Origin: Ardenticatena sp.
GTDB lineage: Bacteria > Chloroflexota > Anaerolineae > Ardenticatenales > Ardenticatenaceae
Length of the DNA stretch: 64,000 nucleotides
Assembly: GCA_015487975.1 (NCBI GenBank)
Contig: WFOS01000037.1
Coordinates: 1-64,000, forward strand
Direction of reading: 5' to 3'
Position numbers and translations under genes: made by a program. Every line of letters starts with the position of its first letter. Within the stretch, counting starts at the first letter, position 1. Positions 54,229 through 63,507 of this stretch are shown piece by piece. The notes beneath the pieces were generated by a model. That model did not search any database. It was not told where the DNA came from and worked only from the letters and a program-made list of their open reading frames with translations.

Positions 54229-55419
54229 TTACCTCCGATACTGATGTGCAATGGCGCGTGTGGCTTCGATAACCGAGAAGACATCCTCTTCGGTCATGGT
54301 GGTGTAGAGCGGCAATGAGATGGCCTGGTCGAAAATGGCTTCGGCGACGGGAAAGTCCCCCCGTTGGTAGCCGAAGGTGGTGCGGTAGAAGGGGTGCAGG
54401 TGGACTGGGATGAAGTGCACCGATGTGCCGATATTGGCTTCGCGCAATTTTTCGATGAAGGTGGCGCGGTCGATGCGCAGCGTTTCGGGGCGCAGCCGCA
54501 GGATGTAGAGATGCCACGCATGATCGACATCGGGGCGTGTGGCCGGAATCTCGAAGGTGTCCATGTCGGCGAATGCGTTGTTGTAGAGCCTGGCGTAATG
54601 GCGGCGTACTTCGAGAAAATCGTTCAGACGGCGCAACTGATGCAACCCGATGGCGGCGGCCATGTCGGTCATGTTGTACTTGTAGCCCGCGGCGGTGATT
54701 TCGTAGTACCACGTGCCTTTGTCCGAATAGCGTGCCCAGGCGTCGCGGTTCATGCCGTGCAGGCGTAGGGTGCGCATCGTTTCGGCGAGTTCTGCATCGT
54801 TGGTGGTGACCATGCCCCCTTCGCCTGTGGTCATGTTTTTGGTGACGTAGAAGCTGAACGCGGTCGCTGTGCCGATGCGCCCGATCATCTTGCCACGGTA
54901 GCGTGCCCCCACCGCGTGCGCTGCGTCTTCGATGACGGGCAGGCGATGGGTATGGGCAATGTCGAGCAGCTCGTCCATGCGGCAGGGCTGCCCTGCCATG
55001 TGAACGGGAATGATGGCGCGGGTGCGGGGCGTGATGGCACGTGCCACTGCCTTGGGGTCGAGGTTGAAGTCGTCGGCGCAGACATCAGCGAAGAGAGGGC
55101 GGGCGCCCAAATGGACGGCGACGTTGGCAGTGGCGGCAAAAGTCAGCGGCGTCGTGATCACCTCATCGCCGGGGCCAATGCCAAGCGCGGCCAGTGCCAG
55201 GTGCAAGCCAGCTGTGCACGAGTTGACGGCGATCGCATCGTGAGCGCCTGTGTACGCCGCAAAGCGTTTCTCGAATTCGATGGTTTTGGGCCCCATGCTG
55301 AGCCACCCTGAGCGCAGCGTGTCCACCACTTCGGCAATTTCTGCCTCGGTGATGTCAGCGCGTGCGTAGGGTAAAAATTCGGCGCGGCGCCAGTTGGTTT
55401 CTTGCGGTGTCTCTGTCAT
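54229..55419 (-). CDS. DegT/DnrJ/EryC1/StrS-family sugar aminotransferase
   Basis: 396 residues. FDTLRSGWLSMGP, IAVNSCTAGLHLAL, PVIEDAAHAVGARYRGKMIG and FSFYVTKNMTTGEGGMV, in which the Lys probably binds PLP. It aminates a keto sugar, probably the product of the CapD-like dehydratase, giving an amino-sugar building block. The stop codon of the next upstream gene overlaps its start. Confidence 0.95.
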   Translation of the reverse strand: MTETPQETNWRRAEFLPYARADITEAEIAEVVDTLRSGWLSMGPKTIEFEKRFAAYTGAHDAIAVNSCTAGLHLALAALGIGPGDEVITTPLTFAATANVAVHLGARPLFADVCADDFNLDPKAVARAITPRTRAIIPVHMAGQPCRMDELLDIAHTHRLPVIEDAAHAVGARYRGKMIGRIGTATAFSFYVTKNMTTGEGGMVTTNDAELAETMRTLRLHGMNRDAWARYSDKGTWYYEITAAGYKYNMTDMAAAIGLHQLRRLNDFLEVRRHYARLYNNAFADMDTFEIPATRPDVDHAWHLYILRLRPETLRIDRATFIEKLREANIGTSVHFIPVHLHPFYRTTFGYQRGDFPVAEAIFDQAISLPLYTTMTEEDVFSVIEATRAIAHQYRR

Positions 55420-56348
55420 GCGGAACCTCCTTGCCGGGTTGGAAACGTCGCCGTGGTGGACTGCGAATGCGTGGTATGGGTCGCGAGCGTCAACACGCGC
55501 TGAACACGTCGCATCGTGTCATTGTCGGGGAAGCGGTTGGCAAGCACCTCGACCATACGGCGTGTCAGACGGTTGGTAAGCAGGCTCGAAATGATGGGGC
55601 GCAGGCGAACAGCGAACGTCAAGGGTTCGAACAGAAAGCCCATGTGGGATTTGAACGCATCCAGGCCCTTCCAGCTGGACAAGCCCGCCGGCCCAAAACT
55701 GACGGCGCGAACGCCCGGTGTGCGCATCCAGGTTTGGGTGAGCGAGAAAATGAGCGCCGGGCTGCTGTGCTGTTTCAGGTAGGCGGCGCGAGACATGGTG
55801 TGCAGAATGTGAACGACGCCGTCGGCCACGAAAAGCGCGGCATACGAAGCGAGGTCGCCCTTCACGAACGCCCCCCAGGCATGGGCCCCCTCGCAGGTTT
55901 CGCCAGCAGAGCAGAACCGCGTCCACTTCTCGGCGTTGCTGAGCATGGGGTCGTCACGGCGCTGGCGGGCCAACGATTCGCGATTGAGCACCAGGCCTTC
56001 GGTTTGCAGGCGTGTGAACGAAATGGGGCGCACCTCGCAACGTTCCAGCCCGCGGCGCACTTTGCGGCGCTGTGTGGCTTGCAAGTTGGGAAAATCGTAG
56101 TCGGGGTCGCGTACGATGTAGATGCCGCCGGTGGGTGTCCCGTCGCTGGGGGGCAACGAGTATTTGACGCCCAGAATGCGAGGACGCCGCCAAAGGTGTG
56201 CCAGTTCGGCGGGGGATGGTGGGCGTGTTTCGTAAGGGGGCACGCGCACGAAAAACCCATGCCCCACACCATACCAGACACCGCTGGCAGTGGTTTCGAC
56301 GTCATACCCGGCTGTTTGCAAGAAGTGCGCAATCGGTTCGTAGGTCAT
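55416..56348 (-). CDS. FemAB/GNAT-type acyltransferase-like protein
   Basis: 310 residues. QATQRRKVRRGLERCEVRPI, AHAWGAFVKGDLASYAALFVADGVVHILHTMS, and SPALIFSLTQTWMRTPGVRAVSFGPAGL resemble the C-terminal GNAT lobe of FemAB-type aminoacyl- or acyltransferases in exopolysaccharide clusters. Substrate unknown; it may put an acyl group on the sugar precursor. It overlaps both neighbours by four bases, so translation is coupled. Confidence 0.7.
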   Translation of the reverse strand: MTYEPIAHFLQTAGYDVETTASGVWYGVGHGFFVRVPPYETRPPSPAELAHLWRRPRILGVKYSLPPSDGTPTGGIYIVRDPDYDFPNLQATQRRKVRRGLERCEVRPISFTRLQTEGLVLNRESLARQRRDDPMLSNAEKWTRFCSAGETCEGAHAWGAFVKGDLASYAALFVADGVVHILHTMSRAAYLKQHSSPALIFSLTQTWMRTPGVRAVSFGPAGLSSWKGLDAFKSHMGFLFEPLTFAVRLRPIISSLLTNRLTRRMVEVLANRFPDNDTMRRVQRVLTLATHTTHSQSTTATFPTRQGGSA

Positions 56349-57583
56349 GCGACATGCTCCATGATGGGCGTTGCTTGCGACGGCAAAGGCGCAAGCATGC
56401 TTTGTGGGTCAAGGTGCAATCGTTCGCGAATGAGGCGGCGGTACAAGAGATCGGTTTTCCAGAAGAAGAAGTGTTCGTCGAAGTGGTTGCGTGCCCGTTC
56501 ACGGGCGGCCGTGCTCATCTCGCGGGCTTCTTCTGGATGGTAGAGAATGTGGTAGATGGCATCGGCAACAGCACGCGAATCATAGAGCGGCACAAGCAGA
56601 CCAGTTTTCCCATGTTCGATGGCTTCATTGTTGCCGCGGGCGTCTGTCGCCACGGCGGGAACCCCCATCGCGGCGGCTTCCATGAGCACGCGTGGAATAC
56701 CTTCGACACCGTGCGATGGGAGGACGATGACGTTGAGAATACTCATCAATGCAGGAATGTCGTCGCGGTAGCCTAGCAGCAGAACATCGTTTTCCAGCCC
56801 GTATTCGGCGATCATCTGTTGCGGTGTGATGCTATTGTCCGTCTGGCGGGGCATCCCAACGACGATGTATTTGGCGGGCACGCCGCGCGATTTGAGCAGG
56901 CGGGCTGCTTCGATATATTCGAAAATACCTTTTTCGCGTACCAGTCGCCCCATGTAGCCCACCACGAATTCGTGCGGGCGAATACCGAGCGACGCACGCA
57001 AGCGCATTTTGGCGTCGGGGGTGTCGTGTTCGGGATTGAAGCGGCTCAGGTCGATACCGTTGCCCAGAAACTCGATTTTGGATGGCGGGCAGATGCCGCG
57101 TGTCGTCATGGTGTGAATGTCGGCGCGATTTTGCGAGAGAATGCCATGCGAGAGTTTCGAGCCGACGGTTTCCAGGGCTTTGAAAAAGTGATACTGCCAT
57201 GGCGACATCAACGTATCGTGCAGGTACAATCCGTGAACAGTGTGAATGATGATGGGGACACCTGCGATGGCCGCTGCCAGTCGTCCCAATAGCCCTGGCT
57301 TGACGGTGTGCGTGTGCACAATATCGAAGCGTTCGCGGCGGAAATACCGCACCAGTTGCACCAGCGAGCGCAAGTCGGTGAGTGGCGTGATGGCGGGATC
57401 GAAGCGCACAAGTTTGACGCGCACGCCATCCAGGATGGTGGTATCCTGTTTCAACCAGTGTCCCGGTGGGCAAACGGCATGCACTTCGTAGCCTTGGGCT
57501 TGCAAATAGCGCATGTAGTTGCCCAAATGCACACGCAATCCAACATCCAGATTGTCCAGGTGAACGACTTTGATACGTCTCAC
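56345..57583 (-). CDS. Family 4 glycosyltransferase
   Basis: 412 residues from GTG 57583. RRIKVVHLDNLDVGLRVHL is the N-terminal acceptor domain; FDIVHTHTVKPGLLGRLAA and VVGYMGRLVREKGIFEYIEAARLL are typical GT4 segments, and VLPSHGVEGIPRVLMEAAAMGVPAVAT contains the E-x7-E sugar-nucleotide site. I prefer GTG 57583 because GGAGGAGG lies 8-9 bases upstream; the ATG at 57601 is formed by that site itself and has none of its own. It adds a sugar during polymer assembly. Confidence 0.92.
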   Translation of the reverse strand: MRRIKVVHLDNLDVGLRVHLGNYMRYLQAQGYEVHAVCPPGHWLKQDTTILDGVRVKLVRFDPAITPLTDLRSLVQLVRYFRRERFDIVHTHTVKPGLLGRLAAAIAGVPIIIHTVHGLYLHDTLMSPWQYHFFKALETVGSKLSHGILSQNRADIHTMTTRGICPPSKIEFLGNGIDLSRFNPEHDTPDAKMRLRASLGIRPHEFVVGYMGRLVREKGIFEYIEAARLLKSRGVPAKYIVVGMPRQTDNSITPQQMIAEYGLENDVLLLGYRDDIPALMSILNVIVLPSHGVEGIPRVLMEAAAMGVPAVATDARGNNEAIEHGKTGLLVPLYDSRAVADAIYHILYHPEEAREMSTAARERARNHFDEHFFFWKTDLLYRRLIRERLHLDPQSMLAPLPSQATPIMEHVA

Positions 57584-57613
57584 GGTTCTGACCTCCTCCA
57601 TACGTTCGATGGT

Positions 57614-58897
57614 TCAGGCATGGGCATCGGCAAGATGATGCCGCTGCCCAGCAATGTGTTCGGTGGTTTGGCCGTCTTCATGTGCCAGGAATTGCGTGTG
57701 TAAAAAGATGGCGGCGAAGAGGACCCAGAGCGGGCGGCCATGCGTGGCTTCGTGTGTGGTGGACATGAGCATGATGCCTAACAGCCCCCCCAAGAGCGCC
57801 ATCGTCGTCCAATACTCGGTGGATGTGCGTCCTAGGCGGGCAGCCATTGCGAGGGCAAAAAAGAGTTCCCCAAAGAGCACCATCAGCCCGATGAAACCAA
57901 TCAACCCCCGCTCGACGAAAAAGGCAACGTAATCATTGTGCATGCCAGCGCTCGCTACGTCTGCTGACATGTTCGCGCCAATGCCAAGTGGGTTCTCGAT
58001 CATGGCATCGAAGCCCTCCCGCCAGATCGCCGTGCGTTTTTCCATTTTGTCGGCGATGCGGACATAGGCGAAGGCAAAATCCTGTTCTGAGAATTGGTCG
58101 AAGAGCATGGGGCCCACAATCGGCGTCACGATGGCGAGCAGGCTGACACTCAGTGCCAGCGTCGCGCCGAGGAGCAACAGCGCCCGCCCCTGTTGCCCCA
58201 GCCAGGCAAGACCCAACACACCCAGTCCCAAGAGTGCGCCGAGGAATGCACCGTTCGAGCCGGTCATGAAAATGGCGAATAGAAAAAATGCCCCGATAGG
58301 CCATTTGAGCCACGTGTGTTTGCCCAGCGGCAACGCCAGGAAGAGGTACATAGCCAACAACAGATAGCCGCCGGCGGCGTTCGAGTTCGAGAAGGTGCCA
58401 CTGGCACGCCCAATGCTTTGCAAAAACGCCTCGGGGTCGGTTTTTCGGAGCGCGAGTGCGGCATTCTTGCCACCTTTGGGTGTCAGGAAGGCAATGCGTA
58501 CCCCGAGCCGGCTGAGAATGACGTACACCGCACTCAGGGCGGCGGTGCCAGTGAGCACGAGCATGAAGCGGTTGTAGGCGTCGCGTTTGGTGAAGGTATT
58601 GACCATCGTCAAAAAGAGCGCGTACAGGTACACTTCTTGCACAAGTGCCAGCGCGACCGTCGAAATCCCCAACAGGGTGAGTGTCCCCAGCAGGGTGCCT
58701 ACGAAAATAAGCCACATGCCGAGTGCCAGCGGAATGTGCACACGAGCATGCTCTTTCCAGACCAGCAACCAGACGATCCCCATGGCGGCGACCATAGCCG
58801 CGTCGCCAGGCCCCAGGCTTTTCGTGGTGAAACGTTCGAGCGGCATCATCAGCCCGAAGATGGAGAAGAGGATGAGTGTGAGACGACCGCCTCTCAT
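57614..58897 (-). CDS. O-antigen ligase/polymerase-family membrane protein
   Basis: 427 residues with about 12 hydrophobic helices and the Wzy/WaaL-type region: GRASGTFSNSNAAGGYLLLAMYL, FMTGSNGAFLGALLG and the external loop NPLGIGANMSADVASAGMHNDYVAFFVERGLIG containing the conserved His. It polymerises or ligates the repeat units at the outer face of the membrane. ATG 58897 follows AAAGGAG and overlaps the flippase stop by four bases; a longer open frame to 59215 is antisense-like and has no signal. Confidence 0.88.
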   Translation of the reverse strand: MRGGRLTLILFSIFGLMMPLERFTTKSLGPGDAAMVAAMGIVWLLVWKEHARVHIPLALGMWLIFVGTLLGTLTLLGISTVALALVQEVYLYALFLTMVNTFTKRDAYNRFMLVLTGTAALSAVYVILSRLGVRIAFLTPKGGKNAALALRKTDPEAFLQSIGRASGTFSNSNAAGGYLLLAMYLFLALPLGKHTWLKWPIGAFFLFAIFMTGSNGAFLGALLGLGVLGLAWLGQQGRALLLLGATLALSVSLLAIVTPIVGPMLFDQFSEQDFAFAYVRIADKMEKRTAIWREGFDAMIENPLGIGANMSADVASAGMHNDYVAFFVERGLIGFIGLMVLFGELFFALAMAARLGRTSTEYWTTMALLGGLLGIMLMSTTHEATHGRPLWVLFAAIFLHTQFLAHEDGQTTEHIAGQRHHLADAHA

Positions 58898-60432
58898 TCT
58901 GTTTCTCCTTTCACGCGATCGAATGCCCAGGCATCGGCGAGGGAAGGGGATGGCAGACGGAGTAAGCGGTGCAGTGGCCTGGGCAGGCGGCGAATACGCA
59001 AGATGCGCAGAAGTTGTGCCATTTCTTGCGGTGTAAGCGCACGTAGGCCGATGATGGCGAGCGTGTAGACGAGGACGCCCACTGTGATGAGCAGCGGCAG
59101 TGGCAGTGTGTCGCGTATGAACCAGATGACCATTCCCATCACACTCGCGGCAGCCAGGAGACGCCCCAAGGAGCGCCATGGAATGGGAGTATCGAGTTCG
59201 CGGCGGATCGCCCACCAGAAGCCCACAAAGATGGCGATTTCGGAGAACACACTGCTGTATGCTGCCCCCATGTAGCCCAAACGTGGGATGAGCGCTAGGT
59301 TCAACCCGACATTGACGAGCGTCCCTAGGACCATGATCGTCGAGCGCACGCCTTGTTTGTCGAGTGCGGTCAGCGTCAGCCCTAGCGACGTATCCCAGAA
59401 GCGTAGAAGGGTGATGAGTGCCATCAGTTGAAACGCAGCCGCTGCGACCATGTATTTTTCGCCAAAGATGAATCCAATGAGAGGGGCACTAAGCAGCCAG
59501 CCCCCCACACTCAGCGGAAGCGCGAATGCGGCTTGCAGTTTCAACGTGGGGCGCACGTACTTCGCCACGCCGCGCCCAATGTGCCCGTACTGCCGTGCTA
59601 CAAGGGGCAACATCGCCATGCTGAACATGCGTGCCAGTACATTCAGACGGTAGAACAGCACGCTGGCGACCTCATACAGCCCTACTTCAGCGGTGTTGCG
59701 CAGGTACGACAGCATGAGAATGTCCACGCGGGCAAAGATGGGCGACATGGCCATGCTCAGCGCGTAGGGCAAAGTTTTGCGCCCCAGGCGACGTTGCAGG
59801 GGAACATTCAAGTGTGGGCGGGGCCATTGCTCCCAATGGCGACGATAGAGCAAGGTGCTACTGCCAAGCCCAACCAGGCGTGAGATAATGTACACCACGA
59901 AAATCGTGAGAAAAGGCAGATGCATCAGCAAGACGACGGCAGCGGCGATGAAGAATGCGGTTTCTTGCAGAATGATGGCATACGCCGAGAGGTCCATACG
60001 TTCGTGCCCGCCAAACCCCGCGTTGAGCAGGTTGCCCCACGTGTCAATCGCCATGGCGATGGCGGCCAGTGCCACCGCCTGCACGATCATGGGGGGATAC
60101 CCCAGGAGCCAGACCAGCGTGGGCATGACCACCATGCTCAACAGCCCTAGCCCCAGGGTCATCGTCAGTGCATTGCCCACGTAGGTGTGGATGTTGTCGC
60201 GCTGATACCCAATGTCGCGTACCAGGAGCAGCAAAAGCCCCATGTGGTTGAGGACGCCGAAGGTCATCACGAAGGTGAGGACGAATGAAAATGCCCCTAC
60301 GTCTTCCACCCCACGAAAACGGGCAATGGCCACGATGATGAGGAACTTCGAGACGCTGACTGCCAGGAAGTTCGCGAGTTGTGCAAAACTGTTGCGTGCG
60401 ACGCGCCGCGCGTCGTTGGCAGGGGTGTTCAT
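58894..60432 (-). CDS. Polysaccharide flippase (Wzx, MVF/MOP superfamily)
   Basis: 512 residues, about 14 hydrophobic helices; LANFLAVSVSKFLIIVAIARFRGVEDVGAFSFVLTF at the start is the usual Wzx N-terminus, with LPYALSMAMSPIFARVDILMLSYL in the middle. It moves lipid-linked repeat units across the membrane. The gene is directly next to the ligase and the sulfatase-like gene, overlapping each. Confidence 0.92.
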   Translation of the reverse strand: MNTPANDARRVARNSFAQLANFLAVSVSKFLIIVAIARFRGVEDVGAFSFVLTFVMTFGVLNHMGLLLLLVRDIGYQRDNIHTYVGNALTMTLGLGLLSMVVMPTLVWLLGYPPMIVQAVALAAIAMAIDTWGNLLNAGFGGHERMDLSAYAIILQETAFFIAAAVVLLMHLPFLTIFVVYIISRLVGLGSSTLLYRRHWEQWPRPHLNVPLQRRLGRKTLPYALSMAMSPIFARVDILMLSYLRNTAEVGLYEVASVLFYRLNVLARMFSMAMLPLVARQYGHIGRGVAKYVRPTLKLQAAFALPLSVGGWLLSAPLIGFIFGEKYMVAAAAFQLMALITLLRFWDTSLGLTLTALDKQGVRSTIMVLGTLVNVGLNLALIPRLGYMGAAYSSVFSEIAIFVGFWWAIRRELDTPIPWRSLGRLLAAASVMGMVIWFIRDTLPLPLLITVGVLVYTLAIIGLRALTPQEMAQLLRILRIRRLPRPLHRLLRLPSPSLADAWAFDRVKGETE

Positions 60433-61817
60433 TACAGGTATCCCAGGCTTTTCAATTGAGCGATCAAATCTTCGTCAAGATGTTGTTCCAGGATGTCTAT
60501 TCCAACCGTGGTGATCGTCTCCAGCCAGGTATCAAGCATGGTGTGCAAGCGTGCCGCCTGCTCAGGCTGGTCGGTGATGCGGTTGGTGGTTTCGTGCGGG
60601 TCATGTGCCAGGTCGTAGTACGCATGTGCGCCATCACCCCGCCAGATGAATTTTTCATGCTCGGTGCGGATGGCACGCAGGGGGTGGCTGAGTGCCGTGG
60701 CGTCGAAATCGGGGGCGACACGTGCCAGACGACGTACATTGGGAGCAGGGTCTTCGCTGATGGTGAAGGGCAGGGGGTGTTCGGCAACGTGCGATGGCCA
60801 GAGCGGACGCCCGCGAAGGTCGTTGGGAACGTCGTCGGGTGAGCGCCCCACCAGGTCGAGCAGGGTGGTGAAAAGTTCGGTCGTTTGAACGAGTGAGCGC
60901 ACGCGCTGACCACCTGCCGCATATTCGGGGTGGTGCATGATGAGTGGCACATGAACCAGTGGTTCGTACATGGAGTTTCCATGCCCAGTCAAGTTGTGTT
61001 CGCCAAGATGCTCGCCATGGTCGGCGGTGATGATGATGAGCGTGTCATGGAGCAAGCCATCATCGGCGAGTTGGTCGAGCAGTGTGCCAATCGCGTTGTC
61101 GAGAAAGGCAATTTCACCGTCGTAATAGTCGGTGAGTGTATCGAGATACTCGTCGCGGTTGGTGATCTCGCCAGTGGTGATTTGGTGAGCGTCCAGGCCA
61201 AAGACCCACGGTGTGACGCACCCTGGACGTATTGGTGTGAAACCGCGGTGGCGGTAGTAGGGCCAATGTGGGTCGGCGAAGTGGATAGTGGCGAACCAGG
61301 GGGCATCGCGCTGTTCATTCATCCAGCGGCGCGCGTTGCGGCTGAGGCGTTTCGTCATTTTGCCCTGGGTGTCTGCGGTCAGGCGTTGTTCAAGGTAGCG
61401 GATGCCCTTTTCGACGCGTGTTGTCGTCGAAAACCAGCGTCGCATGAAGTCGTAGCCGCGCACTTCGGTTTGGAAACAATCGAATCCGCGATCGAACCCG
61501 AATGTGCGGCTGACCCAGCCGCCAGTACCAAACATGGCCGTGCGGTAGCCAGCACGCTGCATGACTTCGGCCAGTGTGGTGTGATGCGTGTCAAGAAACT
61601 GGTGCAGGAGCGACGTCCCATGCTGTGAGACGTGTAGCCCGGTGTAGATGGATGCCATAGTGGGCAGTGTCCAGGATGATGGCGAGATACACTGTTCGTA
61701 GAGCACGCCACTTTCTGCCAGCTGATCGAGTGTGGGGCTGGTGGGGCGAGCGTAGCCGTAACACGAGAGATGATCGGCGCGCGTGGCGTCCATGATGAGC
61801 AGCAAAACGTTCGTCAT
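60432..61817 (-). CDS. Sulfatase-like alkaline phosphatase superfamily protein
   Basis: 461 residues. LLIMDATRADHLSCYGY supplies the first metal-binding Asp, HFADPHWPYY and ITADHGEHLGEH the others. In the position of the sulfatase C/S-x-P-x-R motif the sequence is SPSSWTLPTMASIYTG, with no Cys or Arg, so formylglycine formation is unlikely and the enzyme may be a phosphotransferase or phosphatase. It sits between the flippase and WbqC genes and probably modifies the polymer or its lipid. Confidence 0.85.
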   Translation of the reverse strand: MTNVLLLIMDATRADHLSCYGYARPTSPTLDQLAESGVLYEQCISPSSWTLPTMASIYTGLHVSQHGTSLLHQFLDTHHTTLAEVMQRAGYRTAMFGTGGWVSRTFGFDRGFDCFQTEVRGYDFMRRWFSTTTRVEKGIRYLEQRLTADTQGKMTKRLSRNARRWMNEQRDAPWFATIHFADPHWPYYRHRGFTPIRPGCVTPWVFGLDAHQITTGEITNRDEYLDTLTDYYDGEIAFLDNAIGTLLDQLADDGLLHDTLIIITADHGEHLGEHNLTGHGNSMYEPLVHVPLIMHHPEYAAGGQRVRSLVQTTELFTTLLDLVGRSPDDVPNDLRGRPLWPSHVAEHPLPFTISEDPAPNVRRLARVAPDFDATALSHPLRAIRTEHEKFIWRGDGAHAYYDLAHDPHETTNRITDQPEQAARLHTMLDTWLETITTVGIDILEQHLDEDLIAQLKSLGYL

Positions 61818-61829
61818 CGTTCTTTCCTC

Positions 61830-62543
61830 TCAATCGTGAGTGATGTTTGTTGTGTCAACTGTGCCGGAACGGATGATGTCGAGTGATTGAGGACCTTGAT
61901 TGAAAAGCAAATCAACGACCGCCATGTAGGGAATGAAGTCGCCATGGTGTTGGGTGTATGTTGGATGGCAAAAATCGTTGTACGCAACGGTGAGGCCACG
62001 TTCAGCGAAGATGGTTTCGTCCAGGTAATCGCGTCCCATGGGGCCGGACAGGTACTCGGTGCCGCCAACGGCACACGTCAAATCGGCGAGCAGTTGGCTG
62101 CTTTTGCCTTCGATGCCCAGCGTCGAAGCGATGTAGAGCGGGCGTTCGATGCCGAGGAGCGCCATCATGCGCTGCATCATGGCAATGTTGAGGTCGGCGA
62201 TTTTGTGCCACTCGCGTTCGTACAGAGGCCGAATGGCAGGGGCGTATGTTTCAAAGTAGGGCGCACGGCGGTAGTTTTGCTCGATGGATTTCCAGTGTGA
62301 TTTTTGCCAGTTGCGCTCGGTATCGATTTCCACGTCGCAAATGCGCTGGTGAAAGCGCCCTTTGGTGCGCACGGGGACCGAGAGCCACAACATACCGTTG
62401 GGGGTGCGGATGCGGTTGCGGCGCACGAAGTCCCGTTTGGCCATTTGCACGTTGTCGAGCACGACCCAAACATCAGCGTTGAGCATTTTGTTGTAGTATC
62501 CGAGATAGCCGATGTGTTCAGGCTGGTGAATGGCGACGCGCAT
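61830..62543 (-). CDS. WbqC-family protein
   Basis: 237 residues. RVAIHQPEHIGYLGYYNKMLNADVWVVLDNVQ at the start and FVRRNRIRTPNGMLWLSVPVR are the recognisable WbqC signature. The family is common in O-antigen and exopolysaccharide clusters and has no firmly established function; some members may be acyl- or aminotransferases. It overlaps the acyltransferase gene upstream by 26 bases. Confidence 0.9.
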   Translation of the reverse strand: MRVAIHQPEHIGYLGYYNKMLNADVWVVLDNVQMAKRDFVRRNRIRTPNGMLWLSVPVRTKGRFHQRICDVEIDTERNWQKSHWKSIEQNYRRAPYFETYAPAIRPLYEREWHKIADLNIAMMQRMMALLGIERPLYIASTLGIEGKSSQLLADLTCAVGGTEYLSGPMGRDYLDETIFAERGLTVAYNDFCHPTYTQHHGDFIPYMAVVDLLFNQGPQSLDIIRSGTVDTTNITHD

Positions 62544-63507
62544 GAGAACCCTCCGTTTGTGTATGCGGGGTAGCCGAGCATGGGTGCAGGAATCGTTCTA
62601 GCGTCTCGTGCCGCCAGTGCGCCCAGGGGGCCGGGTCGGTACGCAGATACTCGCTGAACAGCGCTGCGAAGTGTCTGAGTGGTGCGTCGAGTGGTGTCGA
62701 GCGGGTGATATCGATGGGCGCATGCATGACCATGTCGTAGCCGATACGCCGCCGACGGAAGAAGAATGGGACGATGGGCAGGTTCAGCCACTGGGCGAGC
62801 CGCACCGGGCCTGTTTTGAGCCGCAAGGTGTTGTCCAAAAAGGGGATTGTGGCTACGTTGGGTGGTTGCAGGCTGGCGGTCTCTTCATCCAGCGCGTCCC
62901 CCAGAAGCATCAACGCTTTGCCGGTGCGCACCGCGTGGAGCAGGCGGCGTTGCGGCAGGCCATCGATGGTGAGAATGTCGAATGTCTCTGCCACATGGTT
63001 GCGAATGGGATACACGACGCGGCGATACGCCCACGAGGCGTTGGCAGGCATATCGGACCCTAGAACCCCAAGTGTGGGAATGTTGTGATGTTGGAGCATG
63101 CGCATCACCGGGTATCCATTCAGCCCGTAGTGCGCCCCCATCAAGATGAAACTTTGCCCCCGTTCTACAAAGGAGCGGATGTGTTCCAGCCCGATGGGGG
63201 TTGCCAGGCGGCTCAATTCGTGTGCGTGCAATTTGGGCAACATGTCGTTGAGCAACTTGTTGTAGGCAACTTCGCGAAAAAGATCGCGGGCCAGGGCGTC
63301 GGTGTCGGAGCGTCCCAACCCACGCGCCATGTTGCGGCGTGTGTGGGCGGCGTCGGCACGTGATGTGGTGTACCACATGTCACCCAACAGGCGTGCGATA
63401 CGGGCAGCCCGTGAAAGCCGATGACGTATCGGCATGGCATGCCACGCAAGTGCGACGCCCGCAAAGGCAAGATGGGGAAGGTCGGACACATGGAACAAAC
63501 GGTTCAT
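62518..63507 (-). CDS. LpxL/HtrB-type lysophospholipid acyltransferase-like protein
   Basis: 329 residues. FILMGAHYGLNGYPVMRML has the acyltransferase His but lacks the acidic residue of the usual H-x4-D/E motif; the downstream GKALMLLGDALDEE and NLPIVPFFFRRRRIGYDM match the family. It may add an acyl chain to a lipid-linked glycan. ATG 63507 overlaps the next upstream gene by four bases. A much longer frame open to 63966 is out of frame with the deacetylase and is rejected. Activity is uncertain because of the changed motif. Confidence 0.8.
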   Translation of the reverse strand: MNRLFHVSDLPHLAFAGVALAWHAMPIRHRLSRAARIARLLGDMWYTTSRADAAHTRRNMARGLGRSDTDALARDLFREVAYNKLLNDMLPKLHAHELSRLATPIGLEHIRSFVERGQSFILMGAHYGLNGYPVMRMLQHHNIPTLGVLGSDMPANASWAYRRVVYPIRNHVAETFDILTIDGLPQRRLLHAVRTGKALMLLGDALDEETASLQPPNVATIPFLDNTLRLKTGPVRLAQWLNLPIVPFFFRRRRIGYDMVMHAPIDITRSTPLDAPLRHFAALFSEYLRTDPAPWAHWRHETLERFLHPCSATPHTQTEGSHARRHSPA

